This document shows positions 17,372 through 25,758 of a DNA stretch of 64,000 bases, one piece after another. Numbering within the stretch: the first letter of the stretch is position 1; every line of letters begins with the position of its first letter. Made by a program: the position numbers and the translations under genes. A model generated the notes under the pieces. The model saw nothing but the letters and a program-made list of their open reading frames with translations. It had not been told where the DNA came from and searched no databases. The DNA is from VRUE01 sp963822295 (GTDB lineage Bacteria > Actinomycetota > Thermoleophilia > Solirubrobacterales > 70-9): contig CAWGHD010000002.1 of assembly GCA_963822295.1 (NCBI GenBank), positions 2,356,001 to 2,420,000 on the forward strand, given 5' to 3'.

Positions 17372-18697
17372 ATGGCGGATCGGCTTTTTGACGGCGGGGA
17401 GGAGGGGACGGTCGCGCCGCCCGCCGACGCCCCGCTGGCCGTGCGGATGCGGCCGCGGAGCCTGGGCGAGCTGGTCGGGCAGGAGCATGTGCTGGGCGAG
17501 GGCTCGGCGCTGCGCACGGCTATCGAAAGCGGGCATCTGCACAGCGCGATCCTCTATGGCCCTCCGGGGTCGGGGAAGACGACGCTGGCGCGGATCGCGG
17601 CCTCCGGCGCGGACGGGGCCTTCGAGGAGGAGTCGGCGGTGAACGCCGGCAAGGCCGAGATCAAGGCGGTGATCGAGCGCGCCCGTGAGCGCCGCAAGGG
17701 CAGCGGCCGGCCGACGATCCTCTTCCTCGACGAGATCCACCGCTTCAACAAGGCCCAGCAGGACGCGCTGCTGCCGGCGGTCGAGGAGGGCCTGCTGACC
17801 CTGATCGGGGCGACGACCGAGAACCCGTACTTCGAGGTCAACTCGGCGCTGCTCTCGCGCAGCCAGGTGTACGAGCTGCAGCCGCTGCAGCCCGACCAGG
17901 TGACCGAGCTGCTGCGCCGGGCGCTCGCCGACCCCGAGCACGGGATCGCGGAGCCGCCCGCGGTCGAGGACGCCGCGCTGGAGATGCTGGCCCAGCGCTC
18001 CGGCGGCGACGCCAGGGTCGCACTGTCGGGGCTCGAGCGGGCGGTCGAGCGCGCCGCCGGCGCCCCGGTCGGCGTCGCCGCGGTCGAGGACGCCCTGCAG
18101 CGCAAGGCGGTCGACTACGACCGCAAGGGGGATCGCCACTACGACTTCATCTCGGCCTGGATCAAGGCGACCCGGGGCTCGGACGTGGACGCCTCCCTCT
18201 ACTACCTCGCGGTGATGCTCGAGGGCGGCGAGGACCCTCGCTTCATCGCCCGCCGCATGGTCATCCTCGCCTCCGAGGACGTCGGCAACGCCGATCCCCA
18301 GGCCCTGCTGGTCGCCGATGCGGCGGCGCGGGCGGTCGATCGGGTCGGGCTGCCCGAGTGCGCGCTCAACCTCGCGCAGGCGACCGTCTACCTCGCCCTC
18401 GCCCCGAAGTCGAACGCCTCCCACAGGGGGCTCGCCGCCGCCCGGGCCGAGGTCCGGCAAAACGGCGCCAGGACACCGCCCGACCATCTGCGCGACGCTC
18501 ACTACCCGGGGGCGGGCGAGCTCGGCCGCGGCGAGGGCTACCGCTACGCGCACGACGAGCCCGACGGCGTCGCCGAACAGCAGCACCTTCCCCCCGGCCT
18601 CGAGGAGGCCCGCTTCTACGCCCCGACGGACCGCGGTTTCGAGGCCGATCTGTCCGCCCGGCTCGATCGCCTCAGAAAAAAATTCAAGAAAAATTAA
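17372..18697 (+). CDS. rarA: Replication-associated recombination protein A (MgsA/WHIP-like AAA ATPase)
   Basis: 441 aa. AAA+ ATPase with Walker A YGPPGSGKTT (about 66-75), Walker B ILFLDEIHRFNKAQQ, sensor GATTENPYFEVN, and the C-terminal tetramerisation domain with FISAWIKATRGSDVDASLYY and RRMVILASEDVGNADP. Acts at stalled replication forks. ATG 17372 gives the typical N-terminus; CATACT lies 7 nt upstream and no SD is present. Ends in a Lys-rich tail (RKKFKKN). Confidence 0.95.
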   Translation: MADRLFDGGEEGTVAPPADAPLAVRMRPRSLGELVGQEHVLGEGSALRTAIESGHLHSAILYGPPGSGKTTLARIAASGADGAFEEESAVNAGKAEIKAVIERARERRKGSGRPTILFLDEIHRFNKAQQDALLPAVEEGLLTLIGATTENPYFEVNSALLSRSQVYELQPLQPDQVTELLRRALADPEHGIAEPPAVEDAALEMLAQRSGGDARVALSGLERAVERAAGAPVGVAAVEDALQRKAVDYDRKGDRHYDFISAWIKATRGSDVDASLYYLAVMLEGGEDPRFIARRMVILASEDVGNADPQALLVADAAARAVDRVGLPECALNLAQATVYLALAPKSNASHRGLAAARAEVRQNGARTPPDHLRDAHYPGAGELGRGEGYRYAHDEPDGVAEQQHLPPGLEEARFYAPTDRGFEADLSARLDRLRKKFKKN

Positions 18698-18772
18698 CGC
18701 GGGCGCAACTTCCCATAATTCCCCGTGTTTCTAGAGCGGCTTTCCAAGCTAGAGCCAGGGAGAGCCGACACA

Positions 18773-18807
18773 CCGGCCGGAGGCCTGGACTGGGGGCCTC
18801 CGGCCGG
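18773..18807. terminator. Perfect 13-bp hairpin after rarA
   Basis: Arms 18773-18785 and 18795-18807 are perfectly complementary (CCGGCCGGAGGCC / GGCCTCCGGCCGG) with a 9-nt loop. It sits in the 252-bp gap between rarA and the secreted beta-helix gene. No T-run follows, so it may be a factor-assisted terminator or an mRNA 3'-end stabiliser. The rest of the gap holds a direct repeat CTAGAGC (18731-18737 and 18749-18755) and a weaker GACGCC/GGCGTC hairpin at 18875-18898. Confidence 0.6.
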
Positions 18808-18949
18808 ACTTCAAAAGGGGAATCAGGGGGGACTCGACGACCGCGCCGCTCGCGCGGCCGTCGAGCTGCGCTGAGACGCCCGGGCCCGGCGAGGCGTCGG
18901 TTAGGCTTCGGGGGCCGATTTCTTGGAGCTCAAGGGGAGTGAGCCGCTG

Positions 18950-20842
18950 ATGCGCCGTTCGATGGTCGCCCGTTTCTCTCGTGCCGCGCTGATGCTCGGA
19001 CTCGTTTTCGCGGCGCTCCCCGCGGTCTCCCCGGCGGCCACCTTCTGTGTCCACTCGCCGCCCGAATGTGTCGGCACCGTCTCGGCCAACCTTCAGGCCG
19101 CGCTCAACGCCGCGGACGCCAACGGCGGCAACCGGGACGAGATCAGGATCGGGGTCGGGCTCTTCAACGACGCCCCGGCGGTCAATCTCGCCGGCAGCCC
19201 GGTGGACCTGATCGGGGTCGCGTCCAACAAGACCGCGATCAAATCCACGCAGTCGGTCGGCGGGCTGGTCCTACTGGACATCCAGGAGCCGACCACGGAC
19301 GTGCGCGACCTGCGCGTCCACCACACCAGCGCCGCGCCGACGGCGACCGGGCTCGTCCTGGCCGGCGACGCGGAAAACGTGATGGTCACCAACCAGGGCT
19401 TCGCCGGCCAGTTCGACGGCGTGCGCCTGATCGGCAGCGGCGCCTCGTTCGACGACAGTAGCGTCTCGCTTGTCTACCCGAAAAACCTGCAGAACCGGGC
19501 GATCTTCGTCGCGACCGGGGCGTCGTCCACGATCACCGACTCCTTTCTGGAGGGCACGGTCGGGGTGTCTGCCCAGGGCGACGCCACGGTCATACGCAGC
19601 CGCATTCGCGCGACGCAGGGTGTGGTCGCGGGCGGCGGCTCCGAAACCATCGTTCGCGACACCGAGATCCGCGTGCCGGGCCCGATGGACTCCAACTTCC
19701 AGGTCGCCGCCCTCGCCGCCGCCGGCAACGGTGCGACCGGCCTCGAGGTGGATCGCGTCACCGCCTACGGCGACGGCACCGGCTACGGCGTCTGGATTGT
19801 CCCCAACGGCGGCGCCGGCAACAACGCCGGTGTCGACCTCGGCGGCTCGGTGCTGGACGGCTTCCCCATCGACGTCCGTGCCAGCGAGTCGGGCGGCTCC
19901 AACGCTTCGCTGTCCTCCACCTACTCCGCCTACGACTCCACCAAACTCTCGTTCACCGGCTCGGTCAGCCATGTGCAGGGCGTGGGCAAAATCGACCTCG
20001 CCGGCGCCGCCGACCCGCGCTTCGCCGACCCGGGCTCCGGCGATTTCATGCTCCTCCACGACTCGCCGCTGATCGACGCCGGCGACCCGGCCTACCAGCC
20101 GTTCCTCGGCGGCCTCGACGTGAGGCTGCGGACGCGCGTCCGCGACGGCGACGGCAACGGCTCCTTCGTGGTGGACATCGGCGCCCACGAGTACCAGCAC
20201 CGGCCACCGGTCGCGGTGGCGAGCGGCCCCGCGAGCGGCGATCCCGGACAGGCGCTCGGCTTCGACGGCTCGCAATCCAGCGACCTCGACGCGGAGGAGC
20301 TGATCCACTCCTGGAGCTTCGACGACGGCACCCAGGCCTCCGGCGAGGTGGTGCAGAAGGCATTCGCGACGCCGGGCCCCCACACGGCCACGCTGACCGT
20401 GACCGATCCGTCGGGCCTCACCGATGCCGCCGTCGTCACGTTGACGATCTCCCCACTCCCCGTCGGTCCCGCCGGCCCCGGCCAGGCCTCGCTCGTGCTC
20501 GGCGACCTGAAGCTCGTTCCAGGCCGCTTCCGCGTCGTCGCCGCGCGACGGGGCGCCAGGGCCGCGAAGGCCCCGCCGCGCGGCACTCGCATCCGGTTCA
20601 CGCTGTCGCAGGCTGCGCCGGTGACCTTCACCGTCGAGCGCCCCCGCCCCAAGCGCCGCTGGAAAAAGGTCGGGTCCTTCACGCTCCAGGGTGGATCCGG
20701 CGCCAATTCCCTCAAATGGGGCGGGCGGATCGGAAAACGGACGCTGAAGCCCGGCCGCTACCGGCTCACCGCCCAGGCGCGCAGCGGCAACGGCCCGCCG
20801 TCGGAGCCGCAGCGAAAGCGGTTCAAGATCGCGCCCGGCTGA
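18950..20842 (+). CDS. Secreted parallel beta-helix protein with PKD domain
   Basis: 630 aa with a Sec signal peptide (about 1-31, ending VSPAA). Residues about 40-390 show the repeating short-strand pattern of right-handed beta-helix (pectate-lyase-like) proteins. Residues about 420-515 are a PKD domain (HSWSFDDGTQASGEVVQKAF, VTDPSGLTDAAVVTLTI). The C-terminal 110 residues form a beta-rich module found in actinobacterial surface proteins, with a basic end. Probably cell-surface or extracellular, carbohydrate or wall associated; the ligand is unknown. ATG 18950 is preceded by AAGGGGAG at a good distance. Confidence 0.82.
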   Translation: MRRSMVARFSRAALMLGLVFAALPAVSPAATFCVHSPPECVGTVSANLQAALNAADANGGNRDEIRIGVGLFNDAPAVNLAGSPVDLIGVASNKTAIKSTQSVGGLVLLDIQEPTTDVRDLRVHHTSAAPTATGLVLAGDAENVMVTNQGFAGQFDGVRLIGSGASFDDSSVSLVYPKNLQNRAIFVATGASSTITDSFLEGTVGVSAQGDATVIRSRIRATQGVVAGGGSETIVRDTEIRVPGPMDSNFQVAALAAAGNGATGLEVDRVTAYGDGTGYGVWIVPNGGAGNNAGVDLGGSVLDGFPIDVRASESGGSNASLSSTYSAYDSTKLSFTGSVSHVQGVGKIDLAGAADPRFADPGSGDFMLLHDSPLIDAGDPAYQPFLGGLDVRLRTRVRDGDGNGSFVVDIGAHEYQHRPPVAVASGPASGDPGQALGFDGSQSSDLDAEELIHSWSFDDGTQASGEVVQKAFATPGPHTATLTVTDPSGLTDAAVVTLTISPLPVGPAGPGQASLVLGDLKLVPGRFRVVAARRGARAAKAPPRGTRIRFTLSQAAPVTFTVERPRPKRRWKKVGSFTLQGGSGANSLKWGGRIGKRTLKPGRYRLTAQARSGNGPPSEPQRKRFKIAPG

Positions 20843-20884
20843 CCGGCCTCCGGGCCGCCGTCGGCGACCATCTATCGTGACTCC

Positions 20885-21676
20885 ATGACCGAGGAGCGAC
20901 TGAGATTGGGCGGGATGGCGCTGCGCAACGGGCTCCTCATCCACGGGCCGACCCACTGGGCGGCCGCGGTCCGCAGCCGCGACGGCGAGATCGAGGTCGC
21001 CTCGGAGCGCAAACCGGAGCTCGCCCCCAACCTGGCCGCGCGGATCCCGGGGGTGCGGGGGCCGCTGAAGCTGCTCGAGGCGCTCGCGATCCTGCCCTCG
21101 GTGCGCCGCCGCCTGCCGGCGGCCCGGCTGCCGTTCGAGGACGCGCGGGTGGTGCTGGCGATCGGGGCGACGCTGGCCGCGACGGGGTTGCTGCGCCGCC
21201 GCGTGCGCAGCTCGGCTGCGCGCGAGGGAGCGGTGCAGGCGCTCGGCGCGATCCCGGCCGTCGTCGCCCTCGCCGATCGCGACCTCGCCGCCTACCACGG
21301 GGTCGAGCACAAGGCGATCGCCGCCTACGAGCAGGGAATCGACGACCCCGCGGGCGTGCCGAAGGAGCACGACCGCTGCGGGTCGAACCTGGTCGCGCCG
21401 ATGATGCTGCTCTCGGCCGGGGGAACCGTGCTGCTGGAGAGGATGGTCGACAGCCCCGGCCCCCTCGCCCGCGCGGGCGTCGGCATCGGCGGCGCCTCGC
21501 TCGCCGTCGAGATGTTCGCCTGGAGCGACCGCAACCACGGCGCGGCGCTGGCCGAGGCCTTCCACACGCCGGGGCGGGAGATCCAGCGCCGCCTGGCGAC
21601 CAAGGAGCCGAGCGCCGAGCAGCTCGAGGTCGGGATCGCCGCCCTGGCCGAGATCCTTCGCGTCGAGGGTGCATAG
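20885..21676 (+). CDS. DUF1385 (YqhQ-like) family protein
   Basis: 263 aa. Carries the family signatures LGGMALRNGLLIHGP at the N-terminus, AYHGVEHKAIAAYEQG (about 138-153) and HDRCGSNL. Two or three hydrophobic segments suggest a membrane association. DUF1385 proteins are widespread in actinobacteria and firmicutes and have no firm function. TATCGT precedes ATG 20885 by 6 nt with no SD. It is first in a run with methylmalonyl-CoA epimerase and a small gene. Confidence 0.9.
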   Translation: MTEERLRLGGMALRNGLLIHGPTHWAAAVRSRDGEIEVASERKPELAPNLAARIPGVRGPLKLLEALAILPSVRRRLPAARLPFEDARVVLAIGATLAATGLLRRRVRSSAAREGAVQALGAIPAVVALADRDLAAYHGVEHKAIAAYEQGIDDPAGVPKEHDRCGSNLVAPMMLLSAGGTVLLERMVDSPGPLARAGVGIGGASLAVEMFAWSDRNHGAALAEAFHTPGREIQRRLATKEPSAEQLEVGIAALAEILRVEGA

Positions 21677-21686
21677 ACTCCCGCCG

Positions 21687-22100
21687 ATGTTCGGAAGGAT
21701 CGACCACATCGGCGTCGCCGTCGAGGACATCGACGCCGCCCTGGAGCTATACGAGAAGGCCTTCGAGATGCCGCTCGCGCATCGCGAGACGGTCGAGGAC
21801 CAGGGCGTCGAGGCGGTTCTGCTCGACGTCGGCGACGGGCACGTCGAGCTGTTGCGCCCGCTCGGGCCGGAGACCGCGGTCGGCAAGTTCCTCGAGCGCA
21901 AGGGCCCCGGCCTCCACCACGTCGCCTACGCGGTCGACGACATCGACGCCACGCTGGAGGGCCTCGACGCCGCCGGGCTGGAGCTGATCGACAGGGAGGC
22001 GCGCGCCGGCATCCGCGGGAGCCGTGTCGCCTTCCTTCACCCCCGCTCCACCGGGGGCGTGCTGACCGAGATCGTCGAACCCGCCGAAGGAGAGCACTGA
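21687..22100 (+). CDS. mce: Methylmalonyl-CoA epimerase
   Basis: 137 aa, vicinal-oxygen-chelate fold. IDHIGVAVEDIDAALELY at the start gives the first metal His (His7); GLHHVAYAVDDIDATLE in the middle and LTEIVEP at the end supply the remaining metal ligands. Interconverts (S)- and (R)-methylmalonyl-CoA in propionyl-CoA metabolism. No mutase genes are in the window. TAGACT, overlapping the upstream stop, lies 7 nt before the ATG. The stop overlaps the next start by one base. Confidence 0.93.
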   Translation: MFGRIDHIGVAVEDIDAALELYEKAFEMPLAHRETVEDQGVEAVLLDVGDGHVELLRPLGPETAVGKFLERKGPGLHHVAYAVDDIDATLEGLDAAGLELIDREARAGIRGSRVAFLHPRSTGGVLTEIVEPAEGEH

Positions 22101-22309
22101 TGGCTGACGCACAGAAGGTCGAGATCGGCTTCGAGGGCGGGCAGGTGGTCTCCGTGCGGCTCTCCCAGGACTCGCTGGAGGAGCTCCGCAAGCAGGTCGA
22201 GAAGGGCGGCTGGCACGACGTCACGACCGAGGACGGGGTGCTCTCCGTCTACCTCGGCAAGGTCGCCTTCCTGCGGATCGACTCCGGCGCCAACCGGGTC
22301 GGCTTCTAG
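22100..22309 (+). CDS. Small conserved hypothetical protein (69 aa)
   Basis: 69-residue acidic protein with a regular strand-helix-strand pattern (KVEIGFEGGQVVSVRL, then a Leu/Glu helix, then GVLSVYLGKVAFLRID), suggesting a compact alpha/beta fold. No signal peptide. I do not recognise the family. The ATG overlaps the epimerase stop by one base (TGATG), so it is translated with it and is very likely real. Confidence 0.75.
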   Translation: MADAQKVEIGFEGGQVVSVRLSQDSLEELRKQVEKGGWHDVTTEDGVLSVYLGKVAFLRIDSGANRVGF

Positions 22310-22323
22310 CCGGCCGCGGGCCG

Positions 22324-22935
22324 ATGCGCCCCCGCACCCTGCTCGGCGCCGGCGCCCTGGCGACGATCGCCGCCTCGCTCTGGTGGCGCTACAACCCATC
22401 CGCCTGTCCCTACGCCCAGCGCCTCTGGGTCGAAGTCCCACATCCGGTCGTCACCCGCGAGCGCCTCTATTACGTGATGCGCCCGCAGCCCGGCGAGCGG
22501 GTGCTGGAGATCGGGCCCGGGACCGGCTACTACACGCTCGACCTCGCCGAGTGGGTCGGGCCCGGCGGCACGGTCGAGATCTTCGACCTCCAGCAGGAGT
22601 TCCTCGACCACACGATGCGGCGCGCGGGGGAGCGCGGCCTCGAGAACCTCGTCCCGACCCGGGGCGACGCCACCGCGCTCCCCTACGAGGACGCATCGAT
22701 CGTCGCCGTGGTGCTGACCGCCGTCCTCGGCGAGGTCCCCGAGCCCGTCGCCGCGCTGAAGGAGATCCGGCGGGTGTTGAAGCCGGACGGCCGCCTGATC
22801 GTCGGCGAGCTCTTCGGCGACCCCCACTTCACCACCCGCGCGGCGCTGCGGCGTCAGGGCGCCGAGGCCGGGCTCGAGTACGGCGAGCAGTCGGGCTACT
22901 GGTTCGGCTACGTCGCCCGTCTCACCCCTCAATAG
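22324..22935 (+). CDS. SAM-dependent methyltransferase with N-terminal membrane anchor
   Basis: 203 aa. Residues 1-25 form a hydrophobic anchor or signal-like segment. A class I methyltransferase domain follows: GERVLEIGPGTGYYTLDLAE (about 58-77) is motif I, VEIFDLQQEF is motif II, and EIRRVLKPDGRLIVGEL is motif IV-V. The membrane anchor suggests a lipid or quinone-type substrate, but this is inference. It starts 14 bp after the preceding small gene and is likely in the same transcript. Confidence 0.85.
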   Translation: MRPRTLLGAGALATIAASLWWRYNPSACPYAQRLWVEVPHPVVTRERLYYVMRPQPGERVLEIGPGTGYYTLDLAEWVGPGGTVEIFDLQQEFLDHTMRRAGERGLENLVPTRGDATALPYEDASIVAVVLTAVLGEVPEPVAALKEIRRVLKPDGRLIVGELFGDPHFTTRAALRRQGAEAGLEYGEQSGYWFGYVARLTPQ

Positions 22936-23018
22936 TCGAATTTTCTCGATCGATAGCCCCTCTCCGGGCCTATGGTCGGAGGGACGTCGAACTGGAAACT
23001 GACGATCGAGGGGGAGAG

Positions 23019-23483
23019 ATGCGTATTTCCAGACGGTCAGGCAAGCGAGGGGTGGGCCTGACGGCGATGCTCGGCACGGCGGCCCTTTTCCTGGCCGTGT
23101 CTCTGCCGCCGGCGCTGGGTGGCGACAAGGACGTGGAGATCAACACCGAAACCACGGTGACGATCACGCCGACGAGCGAAACGACCGCCGTCTACGAGGG
23201 AGTCCTGACGACGACGCCGGCCAGGAAAGGCAAAGGGAAAAAAGAGCAAGCGCGGAGGCGGAATCTGGCGTCCCGCTGCAAGGACAATCGGAAGGTCGTG
23301 GTCATTCACGGGTCTTCTGAGACCGGATTTTTGATCGGCACCGTCAGGACCGACGACCGGGGGCGCTGGAGCATCACCGGAAACAAGCCGCCCACGGGAG
23401 ATGTGATCAACGTGAAAGTTCGGTTGCTGGACCTCAGGGATGTCCTCTGCCTCCACGAGGACGTGATCACCCACTCTCCCTGA
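23019..23483 (+). CDS. Small secreted basic protein
   Basis: 154 aa with a Sec signal peptide (about 1-34, ending PPALG). The mature part starts GDKDVEINTETTVTIT, is Thr-rich, then has a Lys/Arg patch (ARKGKGKKEQARRR) and a small beta-rich domain with two Cys. A strong purine run (GAGGGGGAGAG) lies directly before the ATG. The GGDxxVExxxETxVT motif recurs in the tiny gene just downstream. Family not recognised. Confidence 0.7.
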   Translation: MRISRRSGKRGVGLTAMLGTAALFLAVSLPPALGGDKDVEINTETTVTITPTSETTAVYEGVLTTTPARKGKGKKEQARRRNLASRCKDNRKVVVIHGSSETGFLIGTVRTDDRGRWSITGNKPPTGDVINVKVRLLDLRDVLCLHEDVITHSP

Positions 23484-23519
23484 GGATTAATCAAGAATTC
23501 TCACGTAATAGGCGAGCCC

Positions 23520-23699
23520 GTGGGAGCCTGGGACTTGATCGAACGACGACTGTCCAAGAGCCGCCTCCTGGTCGTGCTGGTGGCGGCCGCCTCGCTCGCG
23601 CTCGTACTCGCGCTCGGACCCTCCTACGGCGGGGATCCGGTGGTTGAGGTCGGGCCCGAGACACGGGTGACGCAAGTCGGCGAGGCCGCCGCGCCCTAG
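23520..23699 (+). CDS. Tiny secreted peptide related to the upstream gene
   Basis: A 59-residue open frame starting GTG, with a basic N-terminus (LIERRLSKSRLL), a hydrophobic core (VVLVAAASLALVLALG) and a short mature end GGDPVVEVGPETRVTQVGEA. The last part matches the start of the mature protein encoded at 23019 (GGDxxVExxxETxVT), so it is either a short paralogue or a decayed copy. An AT-rich stretch with GTAAT (23505-23509) precedes the start by about 10 nt. Its TAG shares a CTAG with the convergent gene. Confidence 0.5.
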   Translation: MGAWDLIERRLSKSRLLVVLVAAASLALVLALGPSYGGDPVVEVGPETRVTQVGEAAAP

Positions 23700-23941
23700 C
23701 CGCGGATCGCCTTGCCGGCGATGTTCTTCAGCCGGGTCCTGTCGCGCTGGGGCAGCTTGTTCGGCATGCCCCTCGACTTGGCGACGAGGTTCAGCAGTTC
23801 GCTGCGTTCCTTCTTGGTCAGGTTCTCGTTGACCCGCTCGCGGCCTTTCTCGACGAGCCATAGCGAGACCGCCCAGACCATCGACCACGGCACCCGCTTC
23901 CAGGCGGCGGGAGCGATCTTCTTCGCGATCCAGAGGGGCAT
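23696..23941 (-). CDS. Small basic hypothetical protein (81 aa)
   Basis: 81 aa, strongly basic (KKIAPAAWKRVPW at the start, KLPQRDRTRLKNIAGKAIRG at the end), helical, no clear membrane span. Not recognised. It sits 12 bp downstream of a small membrane protein gene on the same strand. Its stop codon lies in a CTAG shared with the convergent tiny peptide gene. Confidence 0.6.
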   Translation of the reverse strand: MPLWIAKKIAPAAWKRVPWSMVWAVSLWLVEKGRERVNENLTKKERSELLNLVAKSRGMPNKLPQRDRTRLKNIAGKAIRG

Positions 23942-23953
23942 GGTCTCGGGAGG

Positions 23954-24220
23954 CTAGTAGCGCGGCGGCGGCGGCGGTTCCCGCACTTCGCGGGCGGGAA
24001 CCTCTTCCACCGGGCGGCGCTCCTCGACCAGGGCTTCGCGGCGGCGCCTGCGGTCCGACCAGATCGCCTCCTGGAAGAAGGAGAGGACGAGGCCTGCCGC
24101 TCCGGCGATCATCAGGATCAGCCCGATGGTGTCGATGCTGACCCCCTCGACGTGGAGGTTGGTCGCGTAGCGCAGGATCGCCCCGAGGGCGATCAGGAAT
24201 ATTGCACCGGCAATGGTCAT
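23954..24220 (-). CDS. Small membrane protein (DUF6458-like)
   Basis: 88 aa with two membrane helices (about 2-16 and 32-50) separated by a short loop (YATNLHVEGVSIDTIG), then a basic segment SDRRRRREAL and a Pro-rich tail. This layout is common in actinobacterial small membrane proteins of the DUF6458 type; function unknown. GGTAAT lies 8 nt before the ATG with no SD (leaderless pattern). Confidence 0.75.
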   Translation of the reverse strand: MTIAGAIFLIALGAILRYATNLHVEGVSIDTIGLILMIAGAAGLVLSFFQEAIWSDRRRRREALVEERRPVEEVPAREVREPPPPPRY

Positions 24221-24266
24221 GCCCCGCCATTACCCCGACGGGGGGCGGGGGAAACGAGTTGTGGAC

Positions 24267-25238
24267 CTAGGCCTCGGCGAGCGAGGTCCAGAGCCGCTCC
24301 TCGGCCTCGGCGACGAGCCGGGCGGCGGAGTCGATCTCCCTCCAGAGCGCGGCGTCGGGATCGTCGCGCTCGCTGGCGACGCGGAAGGCCGCTGCGAGAT
24401 CCGTCCAGCGCGCGGCGGCCTCGGCGGCCAGCGGCGCCTCCTCGCGGCCCGCCTCCTCCAGGAAGCGCGAGTACATCAACCGGAAGGCGCCGCCGCCGGT
24501 GCCGCGGCGCTCGATCACCTGGTAGCCGAAGCGCGCGCACCACTGCCAGTCCTCGGCGGCCTCCGGCCAGCTCCCCGCCTCCTCGGCGAGGCGGCGCACG
24601 GCGTCGAGCCCGGAGAAGCCGCGGAACTCGGGCTCGACCATCGCCTGCGCGGCGCGCTCGATCGCCGCCGGGATCGCCTCGCGGAGGCGCTCGGGGGAGA
24701 TCGTCCCCGCGGCGGTGAACATGTGGCCGGCGAGCGGGTAGGCCGGGTGCTTGCTGTGGCGCGCCCGGTCGAGGTTCTCGAGCCGCGTCGTCTGCAGCTC
24801 CTCGAAGCCCGTGTCGGAGAGCCGGGCGACCTCCTCGTCGTAGCCGGCGAGCACCACCGCGTGGCCGGGGAAGTGGGCCGAGTTGCCGTAGTGGTCGAGG
24901 TAGTAGAGGTCGGTGAGGAGGAGGACCGGGTTGCCCTCGTCGATCTCGGCTCGCGCCGCCTCCCAGGCGCCCTCGTCTCCCTTCTCGAAGGTCCGCAGGC
25001 TGAGCGCTGCGCCGCCGGTCAGCTCGTTGAAGCTCTCCTCGAGCCGCGCGGTCCGCCCGTTGAACCAGCGGCTGGGCGAGGCGTCCTCGAGGGTCACGTA
25101 GTAGAAGCAGGCACCGGCGCCGACGCCGAAGGCCATCTCCTCGCTGATCTCGACTCCGTGGTGCCCGAGCAGGTTGCGCAGCGCGGTCGAGCCGCAGTGG
25201 TGGCCGGGGTGGTGGGTGTAGGCGGGAACCGATGGCAT
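24267..25238 (-). CDS. BtrH N-terminal-like / DUF4872 cysteine-protease-fold protein
   Basis: 323 aa. The N-terminal domain has a papain/C39-like pattern: HHCGSTALRNLLGHHG (Cys about 15) and a later His in HFPGHAVVLAGYDEE (about 121), followed by a helical C-terminal domain. This matches the BtrH-N plus DUF4872 architecture, named after the butirosin acyltransferase BtrH. Here it is probably an acyl- or peptidyl-transfer enzyme of unknown substrate; no biosynthetic cluster surrounds it. ATG 25238 follows GATAAT by 9 nt. Divergent from the PAP2-ychF pair. Confidence 0.8.
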   Translation of the reverse strand: MPSVPAYTHHPGHHCGSTALRNLLGHHGVEISEEMAFGVGAGACFYYVTLEDASPSRWFNGRTARLEESFNELTGGAALSLRTFEKGDEGAWEAARAEIDEGNPVLLLTDLYYLDHYGNSAHFPGHAVVLAGYDEEVARLSDTGFEELQTTRLENLDRARHSKHPAYPLAGHMFTAAGTISPERLREAIPAAIERAAQAMVEPEFRGFSGLDAVRRLAEEAGSWPEAAEDWQWCARFGYQVIERRGTGGGAFRLMYSRFLEEAGREEAPLAAEAAARWTDLAAAFRVASERDDPDAALWREIDSAARLVAEAEERLWTSLAEA

Positions 25239-25245
25239 CGAGGGC

Positions 25246-25254
25246 GGATTATCC
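25246..25254. promoter_or_regulatory. Symmetric -10 region of a divergent promoter
   Basis: GGATTATCC reads as GGATAATCC on the other strand, so a -10-like hexamer is present in both directions. It lies 9 nt before ATG 25238 on the minus strand and about 9-11 nt before GTG 25264 on the plus strand, in a gap of only 25 bp. No SD precedes either gene. Best read as one symmetric promoter element giving two leaderless transcripts. Confidence 0.55.
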
Positions 25255-25263
25255 TGCGCCGCC

Positions 25264-25758
25264 GTGGAGAATGCCGACCTCAGAGCCCTGCGCGCGATGC
25301 GCACCCGCTTTCACACGCCCGGCCTGGAGGGGGCGATGCGGATCCTCGGCAAGGCCGGCAACAACGGGGCGGTCTGGCTCGGCCTCAACCTCCTCCTCGC
25401 GCTCTTCGACTCCTCCAACCGCGAGGCCTGGCTGATCTGCGCCGCGCTCGGCCCGCTCGCGATCGGGCTCAACTACGGGGTCAAGCTGCTCGCGAAGAGG
25501 CCGCGACCGGTGCTCGAGGGGCTGCCGCCGCTCGGCGGCGCGCCGAGCTCGCTCAGCTTCCCCTCGGCCCACGCGACCTCCTCCTTCGCCGTCGCCACGG
25601 CGATGACCCGGGTCGAGCCGCTCGGTGCCCTGGCCTTCGTCCTCGCCGTCGCCCTCGCGCTCGGACGCCCCTACCTCGGCATGCACTACCCGTCCGACGT
25701 CCTCGCCGGCGCCGCGATCGGGGTCGTCCTCGGGGTCCTGGTGCCCCTCTCCATATGA
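25264..25758 (+). CDS. PAP2-family phosphatase
   Basis: 164 aa membrane protein with the three PAP2 motifs: KLLAKRPRP (about 76-84), FPSAHATSS (about 99-107) and GRPYLGMHYPSD (about 138-149), with several hydrophobic helices between. Likely dephosphorylates a lipid such as undecaprenyl pyrophosphate or phosphatidic acid. GTG start. The last codons overlap ychF by 4 bp (ATGA). Confidence 0.92.
   Translation: MENADLRALRAMRTRFHTPGLEGAMRILGKAGNNGAVWLGLNLLLALFDSSNREAWLICAALGPLAIGLNYGVKLLAKRPRPVLEGLPPLGGAPSSLSFPSAHATSSFAVATAMTRVEPLGALAFVLAVALALGRPYLGMHYPSDVLAGAAIGVVLGVLVPLSI

Noticed and set aside
18723..18760. CTAG-rich direct repeat after rarA as an attachment site
   Set aside because: Only two 7-bp copies, with no integrase or foreign-looking DNA beside it.
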